64,000 bases of DNA, taken from the IMG/VR virus record IMGVR_UViG_3300025168_016729, positions 1-64,000 of that record; one strand, written 5' to 3'. Below are positions 45,673 to 54,429 of the stretch, one piece after another. The stretch comes from a virus. Every line of letters starts with the position of its first letter. The first letter of the stretch is position 1. The notes beneath the pieces were generated by a model that was given only the letters and a program-made list of their open reading frames with translations, did no database searches and was not told the DNA's origin. A program made the translations under genes and the position numbers.

Positions 45673-46545
45673 TTAGTCACCTCTTAATAAATTTAGATGG
45701 TAGTCTATTTTTAAAAACTTATCTACGTTTTCCATATTATACGGTGTATTAGAAATTTGGTTAAATTTTTCTTCAGTAAGTTCATCCCATGTGTTTAGAA
45801 AAATTCCGGGTATATGATGATAAGAAAATAAATTGTATATGGTATTATGTAAGTTAATGGGAATAGTTCCTACTGCCAAACATTCGTAATTACGATGTAC
45901 ATCAGGACCAGACCCTTCCAGACAAATAACAAATTGATATTCATTCAATAGACTCATATATTCAGACCAGCCTAATTTATCTCTCTGGGTGTCTACAAAA
46001 GGCAATTTACTTAACATTTCAAAACACTTTTGTCGCTCCGGATTAGTGTTAAATGTATGATACGGTAAAAGAATCTTTTTCTTTTTATTTTGATGAGCAG
46101 TTGACTGCTCATTATGAGAAATAATAAGACTTTGATCGCCACCGGCTCTTTCTTTTTCTTCAAATCCAATTGGAAGAGGAATAATTTTATCATGCAAGAT
46201 ATCTGGAGGATTTGTACACGACCATTTTATAAGATTAGGATTTTGTAGTATCTGCTGATAAGATAAATCACCATTAGAGCCAATATGATAGGAAGATATG
46301 CCACTAATCAATTTAAAAGGATTTTTAATCTTAGGCAAGATTTCATTTTGAAAATAAGGATGAAAAATATAGTCAGTCTTTACATAAATTATATCACCCG
46401 CTTGTACGTCTGTTGGATCAAAATGATCCTTATTGTGTAGCCTGCTCACGCCAGCTTCTTTATAAAAATCATCCGAACGGTCTATTGCATGATCTGCAAT
46501 TGCTGGCATCCAGTTATAGAAGATATATGAGTTTTCATTAATCAT
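45673..46545 (-). CDS. Exostosin-like glycosyltransferase
   Basis: A 290-residue protein from the ATG at 46545 (a non-ATG start at 46605 would add 20 residues overlapping the gene upstream). The C-terminal half carries FVICLEGSGPDVHRNYECLA followed by VGTIPINLHN, the pattern of exostosin/GT47-type enzymes in which a sugar-nucleotide site contains a conserved Arg-x-Tyr-Glu. GGAG lies 11 bases before the ATG. No signal peptide or membrane segment, so it acts in the cytoplasm. Donor and acceptor unknown. Confidence 0.65.
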   Translation of the reverse strand: MINENSYIFYNWMPAIADHAIDRSDDFYKEAGVSRLHNKDHFDPTDVQAGDIIYVKTDYIFHPYFQNEILPKIKNPFKLISGISSYHIGSNGDLSYQQILQNPNLIKWSCTNPPDILHDKIIPLPIGFEEKERAGGDQSLIISHNEQSTAHQNKKKKILLPYHTFNTNPERQKCFEMLSKLPFVDTQRDKLGWSEYMSLLNEYQFVICLEGSGPDVHRNYECLAVGTIPINLHNTIYNLFSYHHIPGIFLNTWDELTEEKFNQISNTPYNMENVDKFLKIDYHLNLLRGD

Positions 46546-47248
46546 ATTTGATAATGCTCCATTTTTTAGTTGTATAATTACCCAAAGGCTGATTTCTAAA
46601 ATCATGATAAAAGATGTGATCTGTTTGTGCGTATAAATCTATGAGTGATTTAAAAGAACTCTCCATGCAATGAATTTCTTCCGCTTTTTCTAAAATCAAA
46701 AAGAAATGAAGAGCATTTTCAGTAATATCATTTTCAATAACAAGAAGATCAGGATTTAAAATATGTTTTCTATCAACCTTAAAGCCTCTACTCTCGTCAT
46801 CATGAACGAAAATAAACTTTTCGTTATTAGGGTTTAACTTACTTAAAACTCTCTCTTCTTCCTTTATATCTCTTTCTACATAAAACATATCTGTGCGTAC
46901 TTCATAAGGTATTTTTACCTGGTCATAGAAAAATTCCCAACAATTCTTATCGTACTTTTCTTCTTCCTCAAATGGATAAAACTCATGGCCAACTCTCAAA
47001 AAATGAGAACACTTACCCGAGTTGGCATATTCCGCTACCTGCTCATACTCGTCCTTATTACCATCAATTTTAACAACAATTATTTTGTCATTATCACGGT
47101 ACATATACTCAATCATTTCCCAATACTGGTGTTTAGAGAATATATGAACCTCATCAAATTCAGATTCCTTAAGAATATATCTAACCATCCCATTACAGTC
47201 AAAATGATCGCCTAGTCCCAGATGGTGATGAATGCATAAACTTTTCAT
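46538..47248 (-). CDS. Putative glycosyltransferase, GT-B N-terminal type
   Basis: A 236-residue protein. The N-terminus SLCIHHHLGLGDHFDCNGMV is a glycine-rich first loop like those of GT9/GT-B-fold transferases that I have seen in marine phage and cyanobacterial clusters. The C-terminal part (VIENDITENALHFFLILEKA then IHCMESSFKSLIDLYA) fits the sugar-nucleotide side of a GT-B fold. It is shorter than typical two-domain enzymes and may be a compact version. Overlaps the next gene upstream by ATGA-type coupling. Confidence 0.6.
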   Translation of the reverse strand: MKSLCIHHHLGLGDHFDCNGMVRYILKESEFDEVHIFSKHQYWEMIEYMYRDNDKIIVVKIDGNKDEYEQVAEYANSGKCSHFLRVGHEFYPFEEEEKYDKNCWEFFYDQVKIPYEVRTDMFYVERDIKEEERVLSKLNPNNEKFIFVHDDESRGFKVDRKHILNPDLLVIENDITENALHFFLILEKAEEIHCMESSFKSLIDLYAQTDHIFYHDFRNQPLGNYTTKKWSIIKYD

Positions 47249-48069
47249 AAGTATTCTTTCCCAAATGTCACTAATTCTTCTACATAATTATCTAAAATAT
47301 ATTGACGATAATTTTTCTGCTGCTCAAGATCATCATATACAGAACAATCAAACTCTATATCACCAATAATTTGTTTAGGGGTTTCCAAGGGCATGAAGTC
47401 TAAGTTATTAACAACCGGGTCATAACGATGATTTATAAATTCCGTTGTGTGTTTATAATTGTGAAATTCATAATGTTTGTACCACAGTTGTTTCAGGGCA
47501 TAAAATCTACGATTAACTGCCTGAAGGTGTATAATTCCTATATCCTTGGTGGCAGACTTAGGTAATGAAACTGGGGGTGTTCTTGGGGTATGATACTTCC
47601 AGTCATCCATGTTAAAATTACCAGTCTTATCCAAGGGTAAAATAAAGCTTCTAAAGTTATTCACATATTGAGGATCTTGTCTTGTTTGGGTCAATGTATT
47701 GTTAACAACATTATACCAATACAAATGCCAATCCACTGTTTCGTACAAAGAAATAATTTGAGAGAAATTATCCACTAAATTAGCCGACAAAAGTTCGTCA
47801 CAATCAAAACATATTACATGACTTGCTTTATTTTCTCGGCTATATTCTAGCATCTTTGACCGGTTGTATGATTCGTGAAACTTATCTAACTTATCATTTA
47901 GGATGATGGCTCGCGAGCCTAAATGCTTCTTAATAATGTTTACCGTATCATCCGTAGAATTATCGTTATAAAAAACAAATTTTTCTAATGGATATTTTTC
48001 CCATATCGGCAGAAGAGCACTCAATAAAACCTCTTCGTTTTTTACCATTATGTTTCCATGAACATTCAT
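47245..48069 (-). CDS. Glycosyltransferase family 2-like (GT-A)
   Basis: A 274-residue protein with a GT-A layout: GNIMVKNEEVLLSALLPIWE at the start, FVFYNDNSTDDTVNIIKK (the donor-base loop), and the metal-binding DxD in VICFDCDELLSA (about 92-98). This is typical of GT2 or GT92-like enzymes that use a nucleotide sugar. A His-rich region (IGIIHLQAVNRR) may form the acceptor side. Overlaps its neighbours by ATGA. The donor may be one of the GDP-sugars made by this cassette. Confidence 0.75.
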   Translation of the reverse strand: MNVHGNIMVKNEEVLLSALLPIWEKYPLEKFVFYNDNSTDDTVNIIKKHLGSRAIILNDKLDKFHESYNRSKMLEYSRENKASHVICFDCDELLSANLVDNFSQIISLYETVDWHLYWYNVVNNTLTQTRQDPQYVNNFRSFILPLDKTGNFNMDDWKYHTPRTPPVSLPKSATKDIGIIHLQAVNRRFYALKQLWYKHYEFHNYKHTTEFINHRYDPVVNNLDFMPLETPKQIIGDIEFDCSVYDDLEQQKNYRQYILDNYVEELVTFGKEYL

Positions 48070-48761
48070 TTCTTTTCATCCCGGCTATTATTATAAACAT
48101 CATCAAAAAATTCGTCTGCATCCAGAATCTTATCATTGCCGGCATATGCCTGTCCTATAAAATGATTAGCGTCACGGGGATGAGAATAAGGAAAAGTTGG
48201 CTCGCCATAATGGTTTCCAAAAAATTCATCATGAACAAAAACATTACCTCGTACAAGTGGGTAGATTTTTTCTCTTAAAAAGTTTTGATCAACTTGCCAA
48301 AAATCACCTTTAGAGTACTCGTCAATATAATTCTTCATATGTTTTAGGAAAGGATTTCTAACTCCCCACATGCCGCCTAAGATTTCCGTTGCATGATAAG
48401 GGTGATCACGCATTATATGAAAATCTTTATCACTTTCCAGCCACTGCTGAACCGCTAAAACCTCTCTAGTTGTTGGTCGGCTATCTACATCTCTACAGAT
48501 CATAACATCAACATCTGGATCAGATGCGTCTTCAAATCGCCAAAACATTCCTTTCCAATTACACTCTTCGGTTCTTAAAATTAGTTCAGTATTATTAAAG
48601 GAATTTAAAGTTTCTATAATCTTTATTGGAGTTGAATCTCCAATATGAAATCTACATACCCAATCTTTATACAATCTTTGAGCAAGCTCTACATTTCTGA
48701 TAGCGCCGTCAGTATAGCGTGTATCATCGCCCCATAGTGAGTATGAAATAATTTTTTTCAT
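48066..48761 (-). CDS. Glycosyltransferase-like protein (GT-A, DxD)
   Basis: A 231-residue protein beginning MKKIISYSLWGDDTRYTDGA, a start seen in small GT-A-type proteins of polysaccharide clusters. VMICRDVDSRPTTREVLAVQ carries a DxD-type metal site with a following Arg. YSHPRDANHFIGQAYAGND lies near the end. No membrane segment. I recognise the general pattern but not a specific family. Coupled with both neighbours, so it acts in the same glycan pathway. Confidence 0.65.
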   Translation of the reverse strand: MKKIISYSLWGDDTRYTDGAIRNVELAQRLYKDWVCRFHIGDSTPIKIIETLNSFNNTELILRTEECNWKGMFWRFEDASDPDVDVMICRDVDSRPTTREVLAVQQWLESDKDFHIMRDHPYHATEILGGMWGVRNPFLKHMKNYIDEYSKGDFWQVDQNFLREKIYPLVRGNVFVHDEFFGNHYGEPTFPYSHPRDANHFIGQAYAGNDKILDADEFFDDVYNNSRDEKK

Positions 48762-50374
48762 TGTTCAAATATATCCCGGAATCTGTTTAAAATTTCTTGT
48801 TCTTCTAGAGTCTTTTTTTGATGATTTTCCGGTGAAGTACTCAAGCCCTTGGGGTTGAAATAATATAGGCCTAAAACTTGAGACACTCGTTTAAATACAC
48901 TACCAGACTTTACACACCTCAGCCAAAATTCTAGATCACCAGCAGAGCTATATTTTTCATCAAAATATCCATATCTTTCATGAAGATCTTTTTTCCACAA
49001 AGGCATACACCCAGGCAAACATTTAAACATTAGTTTAGGATCATATTCATGGGTTTCAAAAAGTTGACGACTTTTGGTAGTATAAAAAGTTTCATCCGCT
49101 TGCCCAGTTATGAGAAAAGCAGGATAGACTAAATCAATTTCAGAGGAAGAAGTAATTTCTTTTAAGCACAATTCTAAATTATCATATGATCGGCAGTCAT
49201 CTAAATTAGCGTTTGTGATATATTTTGCTGAACTATTCTTTATTGCTATATTCCAAGCTCCATATACGCCTGGATCTACTTCTTGATAGTAATAAATAAT
49301 ATTAGGATATTTTTCCATATATTTATCAATAACTGTCTTTTCATAACTGGTTTCTGTTTTATTGCAGTCTACTAAGATTAATTCGCATTTAGAAAATATG
49401 GTTTGTTGAGTAATTTCGTTTAAAAATTTATCTATAAATTCCGAACCATTATATACCGAAGTTATAATTGATATTTCTGGATTCTGAGAGACAAAAGAAT
49501 TAGAATGGGCGTCTGAAGAATTGGAATTTACTAGTTCACAGATTTCCGCTAATTTCTCTCTTTTGTGAGTGATAACTTCTTGTAATAATATTTCTTGATC
49601 AGAATAAGTATACTTTTCATTTATAGCCCCTACCATATCATTTGTTATAACTTTACACCCCGCTAATTTTGCCTCCATAAAAATCCGAGAAAAAGTTTCT
49701 GGACTAGATGGTAAAAATGCAAAATATTCGTACTGTAGCAGTTTTTCAAAGAGACTATAAGGGTCTGGTTCGGAAACCAAGTCATATTCTAAATTATTTT
49801 CCTTACAATAGTTTTCAGCAGCGAGTTGACCCTTTATAGGATTATCGCTCTTCATAATAGCTACTTTAGGATGGCGTAAGATATTTTCCGAAATCTTACT
49901 CTTTACATTATCTAAAAAATGGTCGCTCCAAAATGACCCACCCATGTTATACAGGTTGTTAAAGAGAGGTAAATTTTTAGTTACAATATCTACGTGGTAT
50001 TGTGATTGACAGCATACCCTTGTTGCATTTTTGTACAAACTTTTATATACTATTTGATTTTCGGGTACTTTAAAATTAACATACTTTGCAGGGTTTCTAT
50101 TTGAACAATATTTGTGATCATGTTCATAAATCAAGTAGTTTAAGGATTCTAGTTTTTCTATAGCATCAGCGGGAACCGACAAAAAACTTCCTAAGATAAA
50201 AAAACAATTTTTTCTTGTCTGCAAATATGCTGGCGTAATCTTAAAACCATGTACTTCTTCTACATTAAGTCCATTATTGCGCAGATAGTTTACTATTTCT
50301 TTATTTGCAAGTTCTGCGCCGCCTTGTGGGATTTCTTCCACAAAACCATCAGCTACAAAAACAACATCCACCAT
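48758..50374 (-). CDS. Two-domain glycosyltransferase (GT-B plus GT2)
   Basis: A 538-residue fusion. Residues 1-290 look like a GT4-type domain (FVADGFVEEIPQGGAELANK, HPKVAIMKSDNPIKGQLAAE, LPSSPETFSRIFMEAKLAG with the E-x7-E-like sugar-nucleotide segment). Residues about 300-538 form a GT2 domain (EISIITSVYNGSEFIDKFL, CELILVDCN, ITNANLDDCRSYD, SAGDLEFWLRCV), with the donor-binding loop, a DxD-like site and the ExW-type acceptor motif. One polypeptide could add two sugars in turn. It overlaps the gene downstream by ATGA and is one base from the one upstream. Confidence 0.75.
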   Translation of the reverse strand: MVDVVFVADGFVEEIPQGGAELANKEIVNYLRNNGLNVEEVHGFKITPAYLQTRKNCFFILGSFLSVPADAIEKLESLNYLIYEHDHKYCSNRNPAKYVNFKVPENQIVYKSLYKNATRVCCQSQYHVDIVTKNLPLFNNLYNMGGSFWSDHFLDNVKSKISENILRHPKVAIMKSDNPIKGQLAAENYCKENNLEYDLVSEPDPYSLFEKLLQYEYFAFLPSSPETFSRIFMEAKLAGCKVITNDMVGAINEKYTYSDQEILLQEVITHKREKLAEICELVNSNSSDAHSNSFVSQNPEISIITSVYNGSEFIDKFLNEITQQTIFSKCELILVDCNKTETSYEKTVIDKYMEKYPNIIYYYQEVDPGVYGAWNIAIKNSSAKYITNANLDDCRSYDNLELCLKEITSSSEIDLVYPAFLITGQADETFYTTKSRQLFETHEYDPKLMFKCLPGCMPLWKKDLHERYGYFDEKYSSAGDLEFWLRCVKSGSVFKRVSQVLGLYYFNPKGLSTSPENHQKKTLEEQEILNRFRDIFEQ

Positions 50375-50375
50375 A

Positions 50376-51635
50376 CTAAACTACCTTTATTTCGGTGTTA
50401 GTATTATCCCAATCTTTCTTGTTATTATAAACATCAGCACAAATACTACCAATTTTATCATATTGTTCTTTTTCAGAAAATTTCTCTTTGAGATACGTCT
50501 GTAAAGTTGCGGCTATATTTCTTTTTGCTATGTGAGCATTTACCATATTTCTCATAGCCTTTTTAGAACTATTCATATCACAGTGGGCCCACTTCATATC
50601 GGGAAACAAAATATTGTCCATTACTGCACCTTCACCTATTTCCTTAATATCACATCGTATTCTTTCATACATGTCCTTAGATTTTTTACCTTGACCAATC
50701 TTAAGAAAATCTAAATGTCCCGACCATCCCGAAACACACACAGGCATTCCACTATATGCAGCCTCAAAAATGGGTAAACCAAAGCCCTCGCCATGTGTAG
50801 TACTCACATAAGCATTAATCTGAGGATGGGTATATAAGCCATGGATTTCTTCTTCAGTCATAGATCCATGAATCCAGTGAATTTTACATTTTGCATCTTT
50901 AAAATTTTGACGGAGGGGAGAGAACAATTGTTTGTCTAACATCTGCCGATCAAATATAGAATTATTCGCATGATGTATTTTTGCTACTAATCCAATATTT
51001 TCATTATGAAACTCTTCCATAAACCAATGTAAAAGTTGTTCCACCCCTTTACGAGGAGAAATCTGAGATATCGTTAGGAAATTAAACTCGGTATCTAAAG
51101 ATATTTTATCTTCCAAAGACATAGGTGTAATAGATTTAACCGGATATCCCACTACATCAGAACTGGTTGAGATACCGGTTCTCTGAATGACAGAATTTGA
51201 ATTTTCTGCCTGAAGATTGAAAATGGTGTCAGTAAACCCTTTTTGAGAATGTTTACTGGTAAATATAATATGATCCATAGAATTAGATGGGTTAACCCAT
51301 GAAACAGGAATTCTGTCCGTCTCAATTCCAGCAGTTATACCTATATTGCAGTTTGATGGAAATTGTTGTGAATATGAATCCCATTCATTTGGTACCGTAA
51401 CCTGAATTACTAGGTCATAATCTCCTTTAAATAATTCTTTCTTTATCACCAGAGATTCATAGAGCTTAATATTCCTATCGTTATCAGAAATCCAACTAGA
51501 ATTACCCCAATGAATAGGATGAGCATGTAAATCAAAAACTTCAGGCTGACTATTCAGGGCATTAATAATAAACCGGCCGTGTTCTCCATATCCGCTACGT
51601 GTAAATAATGGTGAAATAACTAGAGTTCTTATCAT
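50376..51635 (-). CDS. Glycosyltransferase family 4/1-like (GT-B)
   Basis: A 419-residue GT-B enzyme. The N-terminal glycine loop is in LFTRSGYGEHGRFIINAL, the second domain begins at FNFLTISQISPRKGVEQLL, and the donor site is HGEGFGLPIFEAAYSGMPV with the E-x7-E pattern of GT4. No membrane segment. It overlaps the next gene upstream by ATGA and is one of two closely similar GT-B genes placed side by side. The donor sugar is not visible. Confidence 0.8.
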   Translation of the reverse strand: MIRTLVISPLFTRSGYGEHGRFIINALNSQPEVFDLHAHPIHWGNSSWISDNDRNIKLYESLVIKKELFKGDYDLVIQVTVPNEWDSYSQQFPSNCNIGITAGIETDRIPVSWVNPSNSMDHIIFTSKHSQKGFTDTIFNLQAENSNSVIQRTGISTSSDVVGYPVKSITPMSLEDKISLDTEFNFLTISQISPRKGVEQLLHWFMEEFHNENIGLVAKIHHANNSIFDRQMLDKQLFSPLRQNFKDAKCKIHWIHGSMTEEEIHGLYTHPQINAYVSTTHGEGFGLPIFEAAYSGMPVCVSGWSGHLDFLKIGQGKKSKDMYERIRCDIKEIGEGAVMDNILFPDMKWAHCDMNSSKKAMRNMVNAHIAKRNIAATLQTYLKEKFSEKEQYDKIGSICADVYNNKKDWDNTNTEIKVV

Positions 51636-52894
51636 AGTGTTTTTACCTCCCAGGAATTATAGTTTTTACGAGTTTCCCACGAGCCATTTTTATTATAAAT
51701 ATCAGTCATTAAGTCAACCCAATTTTTTCCAAAATCTTCAAAGTTATAATTCTTTTGAACATGTAAGCTTCCCTGCTTGCCTAACTCTGCTCTTTCTTTA
51801 GGAGACATATAAAACATCTTTTCTAAGGCAGCTACAAATTCATCCTCGTTTATACGATCTTCATAAATCCACGGAACATTCAAAGATCCGATAACCGCTT
51901 TGGAACTAGGCTCAATGCCGATGCCGAAATAATTCTCCCCATCGGTTACTTGCTCTTGTAGTCCACCCGTCATAGTTACAACAATAGGAGTCTGACATGA
52001 TAAAGATTCCAGTGTTCCTAATCCAAATCCTTCAGCATCCGAAATATTAACAGTAACGTCTGAAGCATTATACATCAATGATAAGTGTTCTGGTGAAACT
52101 TTTTGTGTTGAAAAAACAATCTGTCCCTTATTGAGACCTAAATGTTCTGCCACCACATGAAGTGGCTGACCGTGAGGATCATTAATATCAGTATGCATCA
52201 TCAAACACGCTTTGTCATGTCCAACTTTGTCTAAGAATTTTTTAAACCAAAAAATAAGAGATCCACTTTGCTTGCGGCGGGCATTTCTATTATTCCAGTA
52301 AAATATTACCTTATCTTCGGCTCCAATTTGTTTTCTCATCTCTGCCATATGCTGAAGAGATACAGGATCATCTAATTTTTTAAATATTTTAGAGTTAACT
52401 GCATGAGGAATATAGTGTTCCTCAACATCAGGCGAAACCGTCTGAACAATATCACTGGTTACTTTTGAAATAGTAGCTACAACATCCGTAGAATCGTACC
52501 AAACTTTATTATAGGTAGGATAAGGGTAGTTGTCCCAAACATGGTAATAAACCATAGTAACAGACTCTCTTATTTCGTCTTCCATCTGCCATAACCAATC
52601 ATAAAATCTAGGATCAGTCATGAAGTATAAAATATCAGGACGATGTTGTCGTAAAACTGACCTAATAAGATTTTGATCACCATAGGCATCTACCGGAAAT
52701 ATTTTCCAATTATCTTCCCACCCATCTACGATAACTGGAGTATAATCATTATGAGATATAGCCCCTCCTAGAGAAATTACCTCAAATCTTCCAGTTTTCA
52801 ATAGAGACTCTATAACATAGCGAGTCTGAGTACCAACACCCGAAGGAGATAAAGGATGATCACTAATTGTTAAGATTTTTATCTTTTTTGTCAA
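51632..52894 (-). CDS. Glycosyltransferase family 4/1-like (GT-B), first gene of the sugar cassette
   Basis: A 420-residue GT-B enzyme: SDHPLSPSGVGTQTRYVIES (acceptor-side glycine loop), IFYWNNRNARRKQSGSLIFW (start of donor domain) and DAEGFGLGTLESLSCQTPIV (donor site with E-x7-E). The start is TTG at 52894, justified by an excellent AGGAGG ribosome site eight bases upstream; no ATG fits. In transcription order it is the first gene of the 12.7-kb cassette. I see no separate promoter in the 12-base gap before it, so it is probably read through from the nuclease gene. Confidence 0.82.
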   Translation of the reverse strand: MTKKIKILTISDHPLSPSGVGTQTRYVIESLLKTGRFEVISLGGAISHNDYTPVIVDGWEDNWKIFPVDAYGDQNLIRSVLRQHRPDILYFMTDPRFYDWLWQMEDEIRESVTMVYYHVWDNYPYPTYNKVWYDSTDVVATISKVTSDIVQTVSPDVEEHYIPHAVNSKIFKKLDDPVSLQHMAEMRKQIGAEDKVIFYWNNRNARRKQSGSLIFWFKKFLDKVGHDKACLMMHTDINDPHGQPLHVVAEHLGLNKGQIVFSTQKVSPEHLSLMYNASDVTVNISDAEGFGLGTLESLSCQTPIVVTMTGGLQEQVTDGENYFGIGIEPSSKAVIGSLNVPWIYEDRINEDEFVAALEKMFYMSPKERAELGKQGSLHVQKNYNFEDFGKNWVDLMTDIYNKNGSWETRKNYNSWEVKTL

Positions 52895-52906
52895 GACAGG
52901 CTCCTC

Positions 52907-53746
52907 CTATAAGCAGTGTTTTGTCTGGTAAAATTCACAAGTGCCAAAGCGGTCTTTGCAATTAGTACAAGCAATACGATTCTTGATATAATTTTCTTTG
53001 TTAATATTATGCAGTGCTTTTGTCAAGGCGTTAAGGGCATCAGTTGTTCTTTTTTTCGCTGCCGTTACTCTGACAAACTCTGCCTTGTTACCAGCCTTAG
53101 CTGTTCGCTTTAAAAGGACAAAATGACAATCAATATCTTTTGGATCTACCTCATATTTACGAGCATAAAAATGTTTGTAGTAAACTAATTGGTAAGCCAG
53201 AATTTTATCACTTTTTTTCTGAGGCTGCCAGCCCCACGAACAAGTCTTCCAGTCAATCAGGTGAATCTTCTCATCCTTCTTGGAGTAGACAACAAGGTCA
53301 ATAAAGCCTTTAAACTTTTTTTCTGCTTCCGTGAATTCAGTAATAGGCACATAGAGTTGCTCTTCTGCTTTGAGCACTTCCCAGTCCTCGCCTAACTTGC
53401 CGAACTTCTCAGTCAAGCAGCGGTAGAGGTCGGGAACGATTTCCAAACCACTTACAAGCCACTCTTTGAGCTTAAAATCACGCTTGGCTCTTTGTTGTTC
53501 ATCCTCGGGCAAAGCCTTGAGTTCTTTCAGAAACTGCTCTTTAACTAGCGCCTCAATTGCGCCGGGCTTCCGATACTTTTCAGGGGAAGTTAAAGTATAC
53601 TCGCAAACCGTATGGAGAGCTTTACCAAAGGCAGTAAATATATTACCCTCAAACTGAGTAACCTTATCAATATATGTTAATTTGTGATAATGGGGACAAA
53701 TGTGCCAATTCCGCCACTCGGAATAGGAGATATGCTTACCAGCCAA
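52907..53746 (-). CDS. PD-(D/E)XK nuclease, RecB/Cas4-like with Fe-S cysteines
   Basis: A 279-residue nuclease. The N-terminus SYSEWRNWHICPHYHKLTYI is the usual RecB-family start with a Cys. Motifs II and III are GFIDLVVY and HLIDWKT, with the QLVYYKHF segment (motif QxxxY) following. Three or four Cys at the end (ACTNCKDRFGTCEFYQTKHC) with the N-terminal Cys form the iron-sulfur cluster seen in Cas4 and AddB. Probable role: recombination or end processing of phage DNA, 5'-exonuclease type. By eye its base composition is richer in GC than the sugar cassette beside it. Confidence 0.82.
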   Translation of the reverse strand: MAGKHISYSEWRNWHICPHYHKLTYIDKVTQFEGNIFTAFGKALHTVCEYTLTSPEKYRKPGAIEALVKEQFLKELKALPEDEQQRAKRDFKLKEWLVSGLEIVPDLYRCLTEKFGKLGEDWEVLKAEEQLYVPITEFTEAEKKFKGFIDLVVYSKKDEKIHLIDWKTCSWGWQPQKKSDKILAYQLVYYKHFYARKYEVDPKDIDCHFVLLKRTAKAGNKAEFVRVTAAKKRTTDALNALTKALHNINKENYIKNRIACTNCKDRFGTCEFYQTKHCL

Positions 53747-53760
53747 AAGTTCCTTCTTTC

Positions 53761-54429
53761 TTAATAAACTTGATAATGATGTAGTTCATCAATTTTATCA
53801 TATAACATTGGGCTAATTTTTTCTAGGGCATCTCGCTTACCTAAATAATATGCCTCAAACCCAGTAGCAAAATATTCTCGTATGGAAACGGCGGCGTAAG
53901 GTCGGATAAATAAACCAGTAGTCACCATTCGTAACATATTTGTTCCTACCCTCTTATAGAGGAAGATATCAAATGACTGATCAAACTTTAATCTATCAAA
54001 ATCATATTCATTAACCCAGTAACCCTCAGACTGAAGTTCAAATTTAAGCTCACTTCTTTTCTTTAAAAATTCATTAATAAGAGATTCATCACTATAAATG
54101 GCCTCGGGAAATAAAGTTTCCATGTGATGCGCAAACTCATGCACAATATCGTCCATTAGGTCTTTGTTATTTTTTTGACGGTTTGTCATTTGTAAAACCT
54201 GGTCCCTATAAACCGCATTAACTCCTCTGCGATCAAACTCATCGTCATGTTGTATTTTAATTGCTCGGAGACCATGAAAATAATGAGTAGGAAAATTAGT
54301 TTCCAAAGTCTTTAAAATAGCCCCTAGATTAATATTATCAGGAAGAGCATCCAACTCAAGAACCTCAATTTTCCCAGAGCTAAAATTTTTAGTAGTGTTT
54401 TCTACTTTTTCTTTAATATAATTTCTCAT
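53761..54429 (-). CDS. Zinc metallopeptidase-like protein (HExxH)
   Basis: A 222-residue protein with an HExxH zinc site (H97-E98-x-x-H101 in DIVHEFAHHMETLF) and a downstream Glu-rich helix (SIREYFATGFEAYYLG, about 183-197) that would give the third ligand. This arrangement resembles the anthrax-lethal-factor-like (ATLF) fold as used in some phage and toxin proteins. No signal peptide, so it would act in the infected cell or be carried in the virion. The substrate is unknown. It overlaps PhoH by ATGA. Confidence 0.72.
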   Translation of the reverse strand: MRNYIKEKVENTTKNFSSGKIEVLELDALPDNINLGAILKTLETNFPTHYFHGLRAIKIQHDDEFDRRGVNAVYRDQVLQMTNRQKNNKDLMDDIVHEFAHHMETLFPEAIYSDESLINEFLKKRSELKFELQSEGYWVNEYDFDRLKFDQSFDIFLYKRVGTNMLRMVTTGLFIRPYAAVSIREYFATGFEAYYLGKRDALEKISPMLYDKIDELHHYQVY

